DNA of 64,000 nucleotides from NCBI RefSeq assembly GCF_042646165.1, contig NZ_JBHRTC010000005.1; one strand, given 5' to 3'. Positions 1 through 8,348 of this stretch are shown piece after piece. The position numbers and the translations under genes were made by a program. This DNA is from Microbaculum marinum (GTDB lineage: Bacteria; Pseudomonadota; Alphaproteobacteria; Rhizobiales; Tepidamorphaceae). The first letter of the stretch is position 1. Every line of letters begins with the position of its first letter. The notes under the pieces are model-generated. The model saw only the letters and a list, made by a program, of their open reading frames with translations. It did not search any database and was not told where the DNA came from.

Positions 1-417
1 TTTGTCGCCGCAAAAGCTCAAGTTCGGACGTTGAGATTGCGCTGGAGGGATTCGGCCTAAGGTGCTGCTATTCATGGCTGAAGCGCTCCCGGGATCGGAG
101 AGTGCGGAAATCGCTGACCTGGACCACCTGCCGCAGTCGGAGCCTCAGGCCGGGCATTCGTTGCCCGTCGAGACGTTGCCGTTGCCGAGAATGCCACGCG
201 GACCGGCGCATCGCATAGGCATTCTAGTTCCATAATATATGTTATGCGACTTTTGGATATGGACCACCCTTACCGGAGATTCGGCGACGGCGACCCGCCT
301 GCCGCTACTCGGGGTCGGCCTGAGGCACCGTGACCGAAACGCGGGAGCGTACAGGTCGAGCACCCCGCCTGCATCTGCTAGGGTCCGATTCCCAGTCCCT
401 TGCTCAAGGAACCGCCG
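1..417. other. Left-edge region without a supported gene
   Basis: About 400 bases precede mazG. A 53-codon open frame runs on the plus strand from an ATG at 74 to a TAA at 233-235 (N-terminus MAEALPGSESAEIADLD). It has no recognisable family and only a weak upstream purine run, so I do not call it a gene. The stretch around 225-260 is clearly more AT-rich than its surroundings and probably contains the mazG promoter. Confidence 0.4.
231..246. promoter_or_regulatory. AT-rich dyad upstream of mazG
   Basis: CATAATATATGTTATG is an inverted repeat with 5-bp arms CATAA/TTATG around a 6-base AT-rich centre. It lies in an AT-rich island about 170 bases before mazG. It could be part of a promoter or an operator; no consensus -35/-10 pair with proper spacing was convincing. 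Confidence 0.25.
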
Positions 418-1287
418 ATGCGCGCGTCACGCGACGTCCACACACTCCTCGAGATCATGGCGGCGTTGCGAACGCCGGTTATCGGATGCCCCTGGGATCT
501 GGAACAGGATTTCGGCACCATCGCTCCCTACACCATCGAGGAAGCCTACGAGGTCGCCGACGCGATCGAACGCGGTGACATGCATGATCTCTGCGACGAA
601 CTCGGCGACCTGCTGCTGCAGGTGGTCTTTCACGCCAGGCTCGGCGAAGAGCAGGACGCGTTCGATTTCGGCGACGTGGTCCAGGCCATTTCCGAGAAGA
701 TGATCCGCCGGCATCCGCACGTGTTCGGGTCGGTCGACGCGACCACGCCCGAGGCAGTCAAGCGCAACTGGGACGACATCAAGGCCGAGGAGAAGGTCGC
801 GCGGGCCGCCAGAAACGGCACGCAGCCGGAGCCCCCGTCAGTGCTCGACGACATCCCGCTCGCCCTGCCGGCGCTGCAGCGCGCAGTCAAATTGCAGAAG
901 CGAGCGGCCCGGATCGGCTTCGACTGGGACAGCGCCGAGCAGGTCTTCGACAAGATCGATGAAGAGATCCTCGAACTGCGCACGGCGTTGTCCGGGCGCG
1001 ATACCGAGGCGGTATCCGACGAGATCGGCGACCTGCTCTTCACGGTCGCCAATCTCGCGCGGCACGCAGGGGTCGATCCGGAGGCCGCGCTACGCGGGAC
1101 AAACGACAAGTTCCGGCGCAGGTTCAGACATGTCGAGGATCGTGCCGCGGCCGCGGACTGTGCCTTGGAGAGCACTCCGCTCGCACAGATGGAAGCGTGG
1201 TGGAACGAGGCAAAGGCGACGGAATCCGCCGGTCCCGGCGAAACTACGCCGCTCCCGCCGACGTCGCATGAGCGAAGCGTCGATTGA
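418..1287 (+). CDS. mazG: MazG nucleoside triphosphate pyrophosphohydrolase
   Basis: This 289-residue protein matches MazG, which hydrolyses NTPs and dNTPs to the monophosphate and PPi and is usually viewed as house-cleaning or (p)ppGpp-modulating. Two MazG folds are visible. The first carries EEAYEVADAI followed by DELGDLLLQVVFHARL; the second carries EEILELRTAL followed by DEIGDLLFTVANLAR. These acidic clusters bind Mg2+. The ATG at 418 was chosen because AAGGA lies 7 bases upstream at 406-410; the in-frame codon at 400 is TTG. The 3' end overlaps the convergent hflX by 44 bases. Length is close to that of E. coli MazG plus a short Pro/Thr-rich tail that falls in the overlap. Confidence 0.95.
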   Translation: MRASRDVHTLLEIMAALRTPVIGCPWDLEQDFGTIAPYTIEEAYEVADAIERGDMHDLCDELGDLLLQVVFHARLGEEQDAFDFGDVVQAISEKMIRRHPHVFGSVDATTPEAVKRNWDDIKAEEKVARAARNGTQPEPPSVLDDIPLALPALQRAVKLQKRAARIGFDWDSAEQVFDKIDEEILELRTALSGRDTEAVSDEIGDLLFTVANLARHAGVDPEAALRGTNDKFRRRFRHVEDRAAAADCALESTPLAQMEAWWNEAKATESAGPGETTPLPPTSHERSVD

Positions 1288-2671
1288 AGTCGTCAAGGTA
1301 CTTCAGCGGCACATCGACGTCGAACACGATGCGCCCGGTCCTCTCGTCGGCGCGCCGATCGACCACCGTGTAGCGCTCGTAGAGCAGATTCATGGCGGCC
1401 CCGTCGGCGGCATCGAGTACCACGCTGCGATGGGCGATCTCGCCCTTCAGCCGCGTCTCGATTTCCTCCAGCAGTTTATCGACGCCCTCGCCCGTGACCG
1501 CCGACACAGGGATCGGACGTTCGTCCGGATCGTGCCGACCCGCCGCAGCCAGCAGCCGGTCGCGCTCTTCGGAATCGAGCAGATCGATCTTGTTCCAGAC
1601 CTCCAGCAGGAGGCGCCGGTCTTCCATGTCGATGCCGAGCGAAGAGAGAACCTCCGCCACGTCGTCCGCCTGTGCCTCGGAATCGGAGTGCGACACGTCG
1701 CGCACGTGCAGGATGAGGTCGGCCTCCAGCACTTCCTCGAGGGTCGCCCTGAACGCTGCAACCAGGTCGGTGGGAATATCCGAGATGAAACCGACCGTAT
1801 CCGACAGGATAACCGTCTGCCCCGAAGGCAGCTTCAGGGCCCGCAGCGTTGGATCCAGGGTCGCAAACAGCAGATCCTCGGCGTGCACGTCGGCATTGGT
1901 CAGGCGATTGAAAAGCGTGGACTTTCCGGCATTCGTGTAGCCGACTATCGCGATCACCGCATACGGCACCTTGCGGCGCTTCTGCCTGTGCAGCGATCGC
2001 GTCCGCCGGACTGACTCCAGATCCTTCTCGATGCGCTTGATACGATCGAGAATGATACGGCGGTCCGTTTCGATCTGCGTCTCGCCCGGGCCGCCGAGGA
2101 AGCCGAAACCGCCCCGCTGCCGCTCGAGATGGGTCCACGATCGCACGAGCCGGCTCTTCTGCCAGTTCAGGTGTGCGAGTTCGACCTGAAGCGTGCCTTC
2201 CCGCGTCCGCGCGCGAGCGCCGAAGATCTCCAGGATCAGCCCGGTCCGATCGAGGACCTTCGCCTTCCAGGCTTTTTCCAGGTTTCGTTGCTGTACGGGC
2301 GTCAATGCAAAGTCGACGACCACCAGGTCGACCTCGTCGGCGCGGACGATGGCACCGATCTCCTCGACCTTTCCCGTCCCGATCAAGGTGGCCGGGCGCG
2401 GACTCTGTACCCGCACCAGCCCCTGCCCGACGATCTCCAGATCGATCGCCCGCGCCAGTCCGACGGCTTCGTCGAGTTGCGCCTCCGGCGACCTGTCAGG
2501 CGCCGGACGCGCGCTCTCCCGCTGACCGTCCCGGGATTTCCGCGCAGCGCCGTCAAGCACCGGCACGAGCACGAATGCCCGCGTCGGCGCCGCCTCGGTC
2601 AGGTGACCTTGGCCGGACGGCGCGTCGCTGGCCGGCGAGCGGCTATGCCTTGCTGGATCGGTAGGCTTCAA
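1244..2671 (-). CDS. hflX: HflX ribosome-associated GTPase
   Basis: A 475-residue GTPase of the HflX family, which binds the 50S subunit and splits stalled ribosomes. The N-terminal HflX domain (about 30-230) contains IGTGKVEEIG and the conserved GGFGFLGGPGETQIETDRR segment near 187-205. The G domain follows with G1 GYTNAGKS (about 244-251), G3 DTVGF and G4 NKID. The start appears to be TTG: its bases overlap the hfq stop (TTGA on the minus strand), and no ATG or GTG lies before the conserved TRAFVLVPVL segment. It is translationally coupled to hfq, as in many proteobacteria. The first 30 residues are not conserved. Confidence 0.94.
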   Translation of the reverse strand: MKPTDPARHSRSPASDAPSGQGHLTEAAPTRAFVLVPVLDGAARKSRDGQRESARPAPDRSPEAQLDEAVGLARAIDLEIVGQGLVRVQSPRPATLIGTGKVEEIGAIVRADEVDLVVVDFALTPVQQRNLEKAWKAKVLDRTGLILEIFGARARTREGTLQVELAHLNWQKSRLVRSWTHLERQRGGFGFLGGPGETQIETDRRIILDRIKRIEKDLESVRRTRSLHRQKRRKVPYAVIAIVGYTNAGKSTLFNRLTNADVHAEDLLFATLDPTLRALKLPSGQTVILSDTVGFISDIPTDLVAAFRATLEEVLEADLILHVRDVSHSDSEAQADDVAEVLSSLGIDMEDRRLLLEVWNKIDLLDSEERDRLLAAAGRHDPDERPIPVSAVTGEGVDKLLEEIETRLKGEIAHRSVVLDAADGAAMNLLYERYTVVDRRADERTGRIVFDVDVPLKYLDDFNRRFAHATSAGAA

Positions 2672-2928
2672 TCAGCCTCCGCCGTTGCGCTTTCCTCGGC
2701 CGGCTCGAACAGCTGTACAGGCTGATTCGGCATGACCGTGGAGATTGCATGTTTGTAGACGAGCTGCGAATGCCCGTCGCGTCGCAACAACACACAGAAG
2801 TTGTCGAACCAGGTGACAACCCCCTGAAGTTTGACCCCGTTGACGAGGAAAATCGTGAGAGGTGTCTTGTTCTTGCGTACGTAGTTGAGGAACGTGTCCT
2901 GTAGGTTTTGATTTCGTTCCGCCGCCAT
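2668..2928 (-). CDS. hfq: RNA chaperone Hfq
   Basis: An 86-residue Sm-like hexameric RNA chaperone that pairs small RNAs with mRNAs. Sm1 is visible from NLQDTFLNYVRK through VNGVKLQGVVTWFDNF, and Sm2 carries LVYKHAIST, the proximal-face poly(U)-binding motif. The start at MAAERNQ is fixed by AAGAGGTAAGGA directly upstream on the minus strand; a longer open frame upstream lacks Sm homology. The C-terminal tail is short and acidic (EPAEESATAEAD), typical of alphaproteobacterial Hfq. The stop overlaps the hflX start by 4 bases. Confidence 0.96.
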   Translation of the reverse strand: MAAERNQNLQDTFLNYVRKNKTPLTIFLVNGVKLQGVVTWFDNFCVLLRRDGHSQLVYKHAISTVMPNQPVQLFEPAEESATAEAD

Positions 2929-3078
2929 GTCCTTACCTCTTGCCCCGCCGCTTGCGATTCGGCGGGTCCTTAAAGCTTCCGGCGCGAACACCGGAGAACC
3001 GGTATGCGGTTCCGCTGCAATTAGATGGCATGTCACCACGTCGGGGCAAGGCTCGATTTTGCAGTGCACCCTTGCAGA

Positions 3079-3939
3079 TCAGGAATCCAGTTCCGCGAGC
3101 GTGTGGAATTTTTCCCGCAAGCTTGTCGCGATCGATCCCGGCCGGCCGTTCCCGATAACCGCGTCGTCTATCCTGACCACCGGCATGATGAGCTTCGTGG
3201 CGGATGTCACGAAGGCTTCCCTCGCCTCCCTCGCCTCGTCCACGGTGAACGGCCGCTCGACGAGTTTCAGCCCTTCCTTCTCGGCAAGCTCGACGACGAC
3301 GGTGCGGGTGATGCCGCGCAGAATGCCGAAATCCGCCGGCCGGGTGATCAGCTGGCCGTCGCGGTCGACAATCCAGGCGTTGGTCGACGACCCCTCGGTG
3401 ACGTAGCCGTCTGGATCGACGAACCAGGCCTCGTTTGCGCCGGCGTCCTCGGCCTGCTGGCGCGCAAGCACGTTGGGCAGCAGGGAGACGCTCTTGATGT
3501 CGACCCGGGGCCAGCGGTTCTCCGGAACCGTGATCACCTCGATGCCCTTCTCGCCGGACCTGCCGGCCTTGCGCGGGTCCACCGACCGTGCGGTGACGAC
3601 GATGGCCGGCTCGACCTCGTCGCCGGGAAACGGATGGTCCCGCTTCGCCACGCCGCGGGTCACCTGAAGATACACAAGCCCGTTGCGCACCCGGTTCCGG
3701 CGGACCGTTTCGTGCAGGACGTGGCTCAGCGCCTTCCGCGACATCGGCTCGCGGATACGCAGTTCGCGCAGCGAGCGCTGCAGGCGCTCCATGTGGCGGC
3801 GCTCGTCGACCAGGTGCCCGCCGAACACCTCGCAAACCTCGTAGACGCCGTCGCTGAACTGGTAGCCCCGATCCTCGACGTGGACGCTTGCCTCCCCGTG
3901 AGGAACGTAGCGGCCGTTGACATAGGCAATGCGCGACAT
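3079..3939 (-). CDS. dat: D-amino-acid / class IV PLP aminotransferase
   Basis: A 286-residue fold-type IV aminotransferase, most like D-alanine aminotransferase, which interconverts D-alanine plus 2-oxoglutarate with pyruvate plus D-glutamate. The PLP lysine is K149 in DIKSVSLLPNVLAR and the conserved Glu is E182 in GYVTEGSSTNAW. The N-terminal block YVNGRYVPHGEASVHVEDRG is characteristic of the family. ATG at 3939 has GGGAG about 10 bases upstream; the alternative at 3957 is TTG. It sits between trkH and hfq. A branched-chain or aminodeoxychorismate-lyase-like role cannot be fully excluded, but the neighbourhood and motifs favour Dat. Confidence 0.85.
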   Translation of the reverse strand: MSRIAYVNGRYVPHGEASVHVEDRGYQFSDGVYEVCEVFGGHLVDERRHMERLQRSLRELRIREPMSRKALSHVLHETVRRNRVRNGLVYLQVTRGVAKRDHPFPGDEVEPAIVVTARSVDPRKAGRSGEKGIEVITVPENRWPRVDIKSVSLLPNVLARQQAEDAGANEAWFVDPDGYVTEGSSTNAWIVDRDGQLITRPADFGILRGITRTVVVELAEKEGLKLVERPFTVDEAREAREAFVTSATKLIMPVVRIDDAVIGNGRPGSIATSLREKFHTLAELDS

Positions 3940-4019
3940 GGACTGGAATGCTCCCAAGGGCCTGCTGGATCAGGTGAAGATGATGGCAAGACGGCGCGGA
4001 AACAAGTTCGCCCGGCGCC

Positions 4020-5471
4020 TTATCCACGCCTGACGATGAAGACGATCAGGCCGAGAAACGCAATGACCTCCAGGCGCCCGAGGATCATTCCCATGCACAG
4101 GGCCAGCCTGGCCACCTCGCTCATCTGCGCGTAGGCCGGCCACCCGGTCGAAATCGCCCAGTCGCTCGAATAGACCGGACCGACGTTGGACAGCGCCGAA
4201 AGCGCCGCCAGCACCGCGCCCTCGTAGGGAACGCCCTCGCTCGCCAGCACGAGCGACAGGGTGATTGCCGCCAGGACGAAGGCCAGGAAGCCCACCCAGA
4301 TCGCCTTCATCGTCTGGATGTCGTAGGACTGGCCGCCGAGCTTCGAGGGGCGGACGCCGTGCGGATAGACGAGCCGGTTCAGCTCGCGGCTGCCCTGTAT
4401 GAACATCGCCCCTATCCGGAACAGCTTGATGCCGCCCGCCGTCGAGAAGCTGGCGGCGCCGATCGCCATCACGATCACCACGACCGCGAGCGGGAAGATC
4501 TCGAAGCTGGCGTTGCGGATCTCGAAGCCGGACGTCGTCAGCAGCGACGTCGCGGTGAACAGACCGTCCCGGAATGCCGCGCCCGCACCGCGTCCCGCCG
4601 CCTCGAAGTAGGCATACCCCGCCACGACGCCGAGGCCGACGCACAGGCCGATCGTCCAGACGCTCTCGCGCTGCGAGACCGCCCTCACCCGCCGCAGGTG
4701 CAAAAGGTCGCGATGCCAGAGCACGTTCGTCGCCCCGTAGAGCATGGCCACCATCATCACGACCACGCCGAATGTCGGCACGTATTCGGCGATATCGGCG
4801 GAGCGCGGCGAGAAACCGCCGGTGGATATCGTCGAGAAGGCAAGACACAGCGCCTCGAAGGCCTGCAGTTCGGTACTGGCGAGCAGTATGAAGGTTATTG
4901 CGGTGGCGCTCAGGTACATCGGGAAGATGTCGCGGAACACCAGCAGGAGCCGGCGCTTCTCGGGCAGCCCGCCATGCTCGATCAGCCTGGAGTGGGCTTC
5001 CGGCAGGCCGCCGACGCCCAGCGGCGCCAGCGCGAGCACGACGATCAGCAGCGTCGTCGCGCCGCCGAACCACTGCATCATGGCAAGCCACAGAACGATG
5101 CCCCGCGGCAGTTCATCGGCCGGAGGCAGCAGGCTCGCACCCGTCGTGGTCAGCCCCGAGACGGCCTCGAAATAGGCATCCACGAAGCCGAACCCATCGA
5201 TCGTCATCATCAGGGGAATCGTGGTCACGGCCGGCAGCAGCAGCCAGACCAGCAGCGCCAGCAGATAGCGCTCCGCCGGTCGCAGCCGGCGTTCGCGGCC
5301 GCGAAGGCTCAGCATCATCGCGCCGGCGATGAAGATCCACAGCGCAGCGCTGATCAGGAAATCGAGCCCGACGGCCCCCTCCCCCAGTCCGATGGCGACG
5401 AGTGCGGGAAACAGCAGGGCCAGGGCGAGGGCAGCCAGGAAATAGGCAAATATGTAGAGGACAGCGATCAT
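4020..5471 (-). CDS. trkH: TrkH-type potassium uptake membrane subunit
   Basis: A 483-residue inner-membrane protein with about ten hydrophobic segments. It resembles the TrkH/KtrB K+ translocating subunit. Four pore-loop filter regions can be seen in order: SGLTTTGAS, FSTISTGGFSP, SLLTTSGFEI and LSALSNVGPV, each with the conserved glycine expected for K+ selectivity. The ATG (MIAVLYIFAYF) lies 14 bases downstream of the trkA stop, so the two are co-transcribed and should form one uptake complex. The open frame continues upstream through trkA in another frame; that part is a shadow. Confidence 0.93.
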   Translation of the reverse strand: MIAVLYIFAYFLAALALALLFPALVAIGLGEGAVGLDFLISAALWIFIAGAMMLSLRGRERRLRPAERYLLALLVWLLLPAVTTIPLMMTIDGFGFVDAYFEAVSGLTTTGASLLPPADELPRGIVLWLAMMQWFGGATTLLIVVLALAPLGVGGLPEAHSRLIEHGGLPEKRRLLLVFRDIFPMYLSATAITFILLASTELQAFEALCLAFSTISTGGFSPRSADIAEYVPTFGVVVMMVAMLYGATNVLWHRDLLHLRRVRAVSQRESVWTIGLCVGLGVVAGYAYFEAAGRGAGAAFRDGLFTATSLLTTSGFEIRNASFEIFPLAVVVIVMAIGAASFSTAGGIKLFRIGAMFIQGSRELNRLVYPHGVRPSKLGGQSYDIQTMKAIWVGFLAFVLAAITLSLVLASEGVPYEGAVLAALSALSNVGPVYSSDWAISTGWPAYAQMSEVARLALCMGMILGRLEVIAFLGLIVFIVRRG

Positions 5472-5485
5472 GCGGCCGCTGCGGC

Positions 5486-6862
5486 TCAGAAGAATTCGAG
5501 GCTGACCCGGAACATCTGCTCGACCTTCCGGACCTGATCGGCCATCGCCGCCATCACGATCCGGTCGTGGGGCTGAATCTGCGTGTCGCCCCGGGGAATG
5601 ATCACCTTGCCGTCGCGATAGATGGCGCCGAGGCGCACCCCGTGGAACAGGTCGAGGTCGCGCAGCGGCTTGCCGAGCAGCGGCGACGTCTCCAGCGCCT
5701 CGGCCTCGATGATCTCGGCGGCTCCGTTCTGGATTGCGTGGACGCCCCGGATGCGGCCGCGTCGAACGTGCTGGAGCACCTTCGACACGGTGATCTGGCG
5801 TGGATTGACGTATGCGGTGATGCCCAGCGACCGGGTCAGGTCGGGATAGCCGCGGTTGTTGATCAGGCAGAGGCTGCGGGCGGCGCCGAGCCGCTGTCCC
5901 ATCACGCAGGTCAGGATGTTGGTCTCGTCGCTGTTGGTCAGCGCCACGATCGTATCGGATTCGCCGACGTCGGCTTCGCGCAGGAGATCCTCGTCCAGGG
6001 CGCTGCCGTGCAGGATCACCGTGCGGCGAAGCTCGTCGGCAATCTCGATGGCCCGTTCGCGCGAAGCCTCGATGATCTTCACCCGGGCGCTGCGCTGGCG
6101 CGCCTCGATCTCTCGGGCGACGTAGAACCCGATGTTGCCGCCGCCCACCACGACGACCCGGTTGGCCGCCTCCTCCTCGTGGCCGAAGATGCCGAGCGTC
6201 CGGCGCACCTGGTCGCGGTCCGCGGCGAAATACGCCACATCGCCGACAATCATCGAATCGGTGCCGTCGGGCACGAAAAATCGCTCGCCGCGCTGGATGC
6301 CGATGACGATCGCCTTCAGGTCCGGGAACAGTTCCGTCAGCTGGCGCAGCGGCGTGTCGACGATCGGGCAGTTCTCGTCGCAGTAGACGCCCGCCACGAC
6401 GACCCTGCCGTCGGCGAAGGTCACGGTGTCGGTCGCCCCGGGCAGCGCGAGGCGCCGCAGCACCATCTCGCCGACCTCGACCTCCGGCGAGATGATGACG
6501 TCGATCGGCAGGTGGTCGCGCGAGAACAGGTCGCGCCAGTGGGCGGCCAGATAGCTCTGCGAGCGGATTCGGGCGAGCTTGGTGGGAACGTTGAACAGGG
6601 AATGCGCGACCTGGCAGGCGATCATGTTGACCTCGTCGTGCAGGGTCACGGCGATCAGCATGTCGGCCTGCTCGGCGCCCGCCTGAGCGAGCGTGTCGGG
6701 ATGGGCGCCATGGCCGACGAAGCCGCGCACGTCCAGGGTCTCGGTGATCGATTGAATGAGTTGCGGGGTCCTGTCGATGATGCTGACGTCGTTGCCCTCC
6801 GCCGCCAGCTTCTCGGCAATGCCGAAGCCCACCTGGCCCGCTCCGCAGATCACGACTTTCAT
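5486..6862 (-). CDS. trkA: TrkA cytosolic NAD-binding subunit of the Trk K+ system
   Basis: A 458-residue protein with duplicated RCK (TrkA_N plus TrkA_C) units, the NAD(H)/ATP-binding gating ring of Trk K+ transporters. The first Rossmann motif is CGAGQVGFGIAEKLAAEG near residue 6, with an acidic residue (IID) at the end of beta-2. The second is VVVVGGGNIGFYVAREIEA in the middle. C-terminal TrkA_C segments end with DRIVMAAMADQVRKVE. Full length compared with E. coli TrkA (458). It lies between ntrX and trkH, the common alphaproteobacterial position. Confidence 0.95.
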   Translation of the reverse strand: MKVVICGAGQVGFGIAEKLAAEGNDVSIIDRTPQLIQSITETLDVRGFVGHGAHPDTLAQAGAEQADMLIAVTLHDEVNMIACQVAHSLFNVPTKLARIRSQSYLAAHWRDLFSRDHLPIDVIISPEVEVGEMVLRRLALPGATDTVTFADGRVVVAGVYCDENCPIVDTPLRQLTELFPDLKAIVIGIQRGERFFVPDGTDSMIVGDVAYFAADRDQVRRTLGIFGHEEEAANRVVVVGGGNIGFYVAREIEARQRSARVKIIEASRERAIEIADELRRTVILHGSALDEDLLREADVGESDTIVALTNSDETNILTCVMGQRLGAARSLCLINNRGYPDLTRSLGITAYVNPRQITVSKVLQHVRRGRIRGVHAIQNGAAEIIEAEALETSPLLGKPLRDLDLFHGVRLGAIYRDGKVIIPRGDTQIQPHDRIVMAAMADQVRKVEQMFRVSLEFF

Positions 6863-6961
6863 CCAAAGGGTCCCCGGTTTCCGGCGCGAGCCGCTCCCGA
6901 ACGCGGCCCTGCCCCACCAGGGTCCGCCGCGCGGGTCCGTTTCATAGCGCGTTTTGTGCGA

Positions 6962-8326
6962 TCAGCCTACGCCGAGCGTCTTCAGTTTCCTGTGGAGCGC
7001 CGAGCGCTCCATGCCGACGAACTCGGCGGTCCGCGAGATATTGCCGCCGAACCGATTGATCTGGGCGATAAGGTACTCGCGCTCGAAGATCTCGCGGGCA
7101 TCGCGCAGCGGCAGCGCGAGCATCTCTTCGGCGCGGCTGTTGCCCGGCGCCGGCGGCAGCGACGCACCGACCTCGGCCGGCAGCAGTTCCGCGGTGATTA
7201 CCGCATCGGCGTCGCCGCCGGCCAGGATCATCAGCCGCTCGACGTTGTTGCGGAGCTGGCGGACGTTGCCCGGCCAGTCGTGCGACTGCAGAACCGCCAG
7301 GGCATCGTCGCCTATGCGGCGCTTCGGCAGGCCGGAAGACGCCGAAATCTGCGACATGAAGTGGTCGATGAGCTCGGGAATGTCGTCCCGCCGCTCCGCC
7401 AGCGCCGGAACGCGCACCGGAACCACGCTCAGGCGGTGGAACAGGTCCTCGCGGAACCGACCTTCCTGGGTTTCGCGTTCGAGATCGCGGCTGGTCGAGG
7501 AAATGATCCGCACGTCGACATACACGCGCGCCGAGCCGCCGACCCGCTGGAAGTTCTGGTCGACCAGAACGCGAAGGATGCGATTCTGCGTCTCGCGCGG
7601 CATGTCGGCCACTTCGTCGATGAACAGGGTGCCGCCGTGGGCCTCCTCGAGGGCACCGACGACCCTGCGACCCTCGGCGCTCTCGGTGCCGAACAGGGCG
7701 ATCTCCATGTTCTCCGGCGTTATCGTCGCGGCGTTGATCACCAGGAACGGGCCGGACGACCGGGACGACAGGGCGTGAATGGTTCGCGCGGCAAGCTCCT
7801 TGCCCGAGCCCGGAGCGCCGGAGATCAGCACGCGGCTGTTGGTCGGGGCGATCCGTTCGATCGCGTTGCGCAGATGGTTGGCCGCGCTCGAGTGGCCGAC
7901 CAGACGGCTGGACTCCCCCGAACGCTGCCTGAGGTCCTTGACCTCGCGGCGCAGCTGCGAGGTTTCGAGCGCGCGGGCCGCGATCAGCACCAGCCGGTCG
8001 GCCTTGAACGGCTTCTCGATGTAGTCGTAGGCGCCGCTCTTGATGGCGGACACCGCCGTCTCGATGTTGCCGTGGCCACTGATCATCACGACGGGAAGGT
8101 CGGGATGATCGCGCTTGATCACCTCGAGCAGCTCGAGGCCGTCGAGACGGCTGCCCTGCAGCCAGATATCGAGGAACACGAGCGAGGGCCGGCGGGATTC
8201 GATTTCCGCGATTGCCGCGTCGCTGTCCGCCGCCGACCGGGCATTGTAGCCTTCGTCCTCGAGAATCCCGGCGACCAGGTCCCGGATGTCGGCCTCATCG
8301 TCGACAATCAGTATGTCTTTGGCCAT
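6962..8326 (-). CDS. ntrX: NtrX response regulator
   Basis: A 454-residue NtrC-family response regulator, partner of NtrY. The receiver domain has D53 (FLDIWL) as phosphoacceptor and K105 (IEKPFK). The AAA+ domain has Walker A SGAPGSGKE (about 169-177) and Walker B GGTLFIDEVAD (about 231-241). A Fis-type HTH ends the protein (NISRTAEFVGMERSALHRKL). Where sigma-54 activators carry GAFTGA, this protein has LFGTESAEGRRVVGALE, so it lacks the sigma-54 contact loop. NtrX proteins of this class often do, and act as ordinary regulators of respiration, envelope and nitrogen genes. It follows ntrY by 22 bases. Confidence 0.95.
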   Translation of the reverse strand: MAKDILIVDDEADIRDLVAGILEDEGYNARSAADSDAAIAEIESRRPSLVFLDIWLQGSRLDGLELLEVIKRDHPDLPVVMISGHGNIETAVSAIKSGAYDYIEKPFKADRLVLIAARALETSQLRREVKDLRQRSGESSRLVGHSSAANHLRNAIERIAPTNSRVLISGAPGSGKELAARTIHALSSRSSGPFLVINAATITPENMEIALFGTESAEGRRVVGALEEAHGGTLFIDEVADMPRETQNRILRVLVDQNFQRVGGSARVYVDVRIISSTSRDLERETQEGRFREDLFHRLSVVPVRVPALAERRDDIPELIDHFMSQISASSGLPKRRIGDDALAVLQSHDWPGNVRQLRNNVERLMILAGGDADAVITAELLPAEVGASLPPAPGNSRAEEMLALPLRDAREIFEREYLIAQINRFGGNISRTAEFVGMERSALHRKLKTLGVG

Positions 8327-8348
8327 TCACGCCTGCTCCAAACTAATA

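Noticed and set aside
74..235. A 53-codon plus-strand frame at the left edge
   Set aside because: There is no family match, the ribosome site is weak and the length is within chance for this base composition.
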